64,000 bases of DNA, taken from contig NZ_JOEV01000010.1 of assembly GCF_000721105.1 (NCBI RefSeq), forward strand, positions 62,001-126,000, given 5' to 3'. Both the position numbers and the translations under genes were made by a program. Below are positions 62,167 to 64,000 of this stretch, one piece after another; position 1 is the stretch's first letter, and every line of letters starts with the position of its first letter. Source of the DNA: Streptomyces cellulosae (lineage in GTDB: Bacteria; Actinomycetota; Actinomycetes; Streptomycetales; Streptomycetaceae). The notes beneath the pieces were generated by a model. It searched no databases. It saw only the letters and a list, made by a program, of their open reading frames with translations, and was not told where the DNA came from.

Positions 62167-63984
62167 ATGACTGAGAGCAACGGGTCCGCAGCACAGACGC
62201 GGAACGAGGAGATGCCGGACTGGGAGAAGCGCTTCCGGGCGCCCCGGGTGTCACTGCCCGACTGGGCGGAGGACGCACCGGACCACTCCCTGTTCGTGTC
62301 GAACGCGACAGGGACGTACGAGCTGTACGCCTGGGACCGTGCGACAGGCGGACAACGCCAGGTGACCGACCGGCCGAACGGCACGACGGACGGCGTGCTC
62401 TCCCCGGACGGCCGCTGGGTGTGGTGGTTCGACGACAAGGACGGCGACGAGTTCGGGGTCTGGCGCCGCCAGCCCTTCGAAGGCGGTGCGGACGAACTCG
62501 CCACGCCCGGCCTGGAGGCGTCCTACCCGGCGGGTCTCGCCCTCGGCCGGGACGGCACGGCGGTCGTGGGCCGCTCCACCGACGAGGACGGTACGACGAT
62601 CCATCTCAGCCGTCCCGGTGAGGACCCGGTGGAGATCTACCGCCACCGCGAGTCCGCCGGCGTCGGCGACCTCTCCCACGACGGATCCCTGATCGCGATC
62701 GAGCACACCGAGCACGGCGACGCGATGCACTCGGCGCTGCGTGTCCTGCGTCCCGACGGCACGCCGGTCGCCGACCTCGACGACACCAAGGGCGGCACCC
62801 TGGAACTCGGCCTGGAGATCCTCGGCTTCGCGCCGGTGGAGGGGGACGCCCGGTTGCTGATCGGCCACCAGCGTCGAGGCCGCTGGGAGCCCCTGGTCTG
62901 GGACGTGTCCACCGGCGAGGAGAGCGACCTCGACCTGGACCTGCCCGGTGACGTCGGAGCCGAGTGGTACCCGGACGGCACGGGCCTGCTGATCTCGCAC
63001 AGCTTCGAGGCGCGCAGCGAGCTCTTCCGCTACGACCTGGCCACCCGCGAGCTGGTCAGGGTCCCCACCCCGCCGGGCACGGTGTCCGGGGCGACGGCCC
63101 GCCCCGACGGCAGCGTGGAGTACCTCTGGTCCTCCGCCGCCGAGCCGTCCACGGTCCGCTCGACCACCGGCCGGGCCGTCCTCGACCCGCCCGGCATGAA
63201 GTCCCCGGGCTCGGTCCCCGTGGAGGACGTGTGGGTGGAGGGCCCCGGCGGCCGCATCCACGCCCTGGTCCAGAGGCCGGCGGGCAGCACCGGCCCGCTC
63301 CCCACCGTCTTCGACATCCACGGCGGCCCCACCTGGCACGACAGCGACTCCTTCGCGGCCGGCCCGGCGGCCTGGGTCGACCACGGGTACGCGGTGGTCC
63401 GCGTCAACTACCGCGGCTCCACGGGCTACGGCCGTGCCTGGACGGACGCCCTGAAGCACCGGGTCGGCCTGATCGAGCTGGAGGACATCGAGGCGGTCCG
63501 CGCCTGGGCGATCACCTCCGGCCTCGCCGACCCCTCCCGTCTGATCCTCACCGGCGGCTCCTGGGGCGGCTACCTCACCCTCCTCGGCATCGGCACCCAG
63601 CCCGACGCGTGGACCCTGGGCATCGCGGCGGTCCCGGTCGCCGACTACGTCGCGGCGTACCACGACGAGATGGAAGCCCTGAAGGCCATGGACCGCACCC
63701 TCCTCGGCGGCACCCCGGAGGAGGTCCCGGAACGCTTCGAGGCGTCCTCCCCCCTGACCTACGTCGACCAGGTCAAGGCCCCTGTCTACATCTCCGCCGG
63801 CGTCAACGATCCCCGCTGCCCCATCCGCCAGATCGACAACTACGTCAAGCGCCTGGAGTCCCGAGGAGCAGTCCACGAGGTCTACCGCTACGACGCCGGC
63901 CACGGCTCCCTGGTCGTGGACGAGCGCATCAAACAGGTGAGGCTGGAACTGGACTTCGCGGAGAGGCACCTGCCCACGACGTGA
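62167..63984 (+). CDS. S9-family prolyl oligopeptidase-like peptidase
   Basis: This 605-residue cytoplasmic serine peptidase has an N-terminal beta-propeller (about residues 40-340, with repeated SPDGRW and SHDGSL turns) and a C-terminal alpha/beta hydrolase domain. The catalytic Ser is in ILTGGSWGGYL, the Asp in SAGVNDPRCP and the His in YDAGHGSLV. The oxyanion region DIHGGPTWHD is present. It probably trims short peptides; acylaminoacyl-peptidase activity is also possible. ATG 62167 is 6 nt after CAGTAT, suggesting a leaderless mRNA. Confidence 0.93.
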   Translation: MTESNGSAAQTRNEEMPDWEKRFRAPRVSLPDWAEDAPDHSLFVSNATGTYELYAWDRATGGQRQVTDRPNGTTDGVLSPDGRWVWWFDDKDGDEFGVWRRQPFEGGADELATPGLEASYPAGLALGRDGTAVVGRSTDEDGTTIHLSRPGEDPVEIYRHRESAGVGDLSHDGSLIAIEHTEHGDAMHSALRVLRPDGTPVADLDDTKGGTLELGLEILGFAPVEGDARLLIGHQRRGRWEPLVWDVSTGEESDLDLDLPGDVGAEWYPDGTGLLISHSFEARSELFRYDLATRELVRVPTPPGTVSGATARPDGSVEYLWSSAAEPSTVRSTTGRAVLDPPGMKSPGSVPVEDVWVEGPGGRIHALVQRPAGSTGPLPTVFDIHGGPTWHDSDSFAAGPAAWVDHGYAVVRVNYRGSTGYGRAWTDALKHRVGLIELEDIEAVRAWAITSGLADPSRLILTGGSWGGYLTLLGIGTQPDAWTLGIAAVPVADYVAAYHDEMEALKAMDRTLLGGTPEEVPERFEASSPLTYVDQVKAPVYISAGVNDPRCPIRQIDNYVKRLESRGAVHEVYRYDAGHGSLVVDERIKQVRLELDFAERHLPTT

Positions 63985-64000
63985 CCGACCGAGTCGGGTG

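Overview
The window is chromosomal DNA from an actinomycete, almost certainly Streptomyces. It is very GC-rich, third codon positions are nearly always G or C, and GTG starts are common (TTG in recR). Adjacent genes often overlap by ATGA or GTGA, several genes look leaderless (a -10 hexamer about 7 nt before the start codon), and typical Streptomyces families occur (DUF5753 XRE regulators with DUF397 partners, DUF1023 hydrolase, GbsR/MarR regulator, NarL-type kinases).

Layout. 1-8.5 kb: the end of an alpha/beta hydrolase, a DUF1023 hydrolase, an acyltransferase-3 membrane protein, two tandem NarL-family two-component systems and a cytochrome P450. The same inverted-repeat motif lies upstream of both signalling blocks. 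8.5-12.8 kb: a small membrane protein, a TetR-like remnant, a GNAT acetyltransferase, and an ABC exporter divergent from its probable GbsR/MarR repressor, with a shared operator. 12.9-16.8 kb: ethanolamine use, with an APC permease divergent from EutB and EutC. 16.8-19.2 kb: a lipid-kinase-like protein and purA. 19.3-23.3 kb: a regulatory patchwork of an XRE-DUF397 pair, two small conserved genes, a DUF6247 / frameshifted toxin-like gene / XRE cassette, and a Uma2 protein. 23.4-31.6 kb: a sugar locus with a GH127 beta-L-arabinofuranosidase-like enzyme, an ABC importer and a secreted glycosidase with a ricin-type lectin domain, divergent from a LacI regulator.

31.8-39.6 kb: a TAT-exported 5'-nucleotidase, an unknown gene, a GntR regulator, a class III aminotransferase and a transmembrane Ser/Thr kinase. 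39.9-42.6 kb: a SLATT-like two-TM protein, then ybaB, recR and a DUF5063 gene. 42.6-56.2 kb looks like an accessory segment: an XRE-DUF397 pair, a small secreted protein, an NmrA-like oxidoreductase, a GlxA regulator, an APH-like kinase, an ECF41 sigma factor, a two-component system and two broken genes. 56.4-64 kb returns to core genes: aspartokinase, aspartate-semialdehyde dehydrogenase, an ECF sigma factor with a membrane partner, SURF1 and an S9 peptidase.

Genes that work together: the two kinase/regulator pairs near the start; the ABC exporter and its repressor; permease plus EutBC (ethanolamine to acetaldehyde and ammonia); importer, GH127, secreted glycosidase and LacI (uptake and breakdown of L-arabinofuranosides); ask-asd (entry to the aspartate amino-acid family and diaminopimelate); and the sigma factor with its overlapping membrane protein. 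No tRNA, rRNA, CRISPR array or intact insertion sequence was seen. Functions are read from motifs and family memory; no database search was run.
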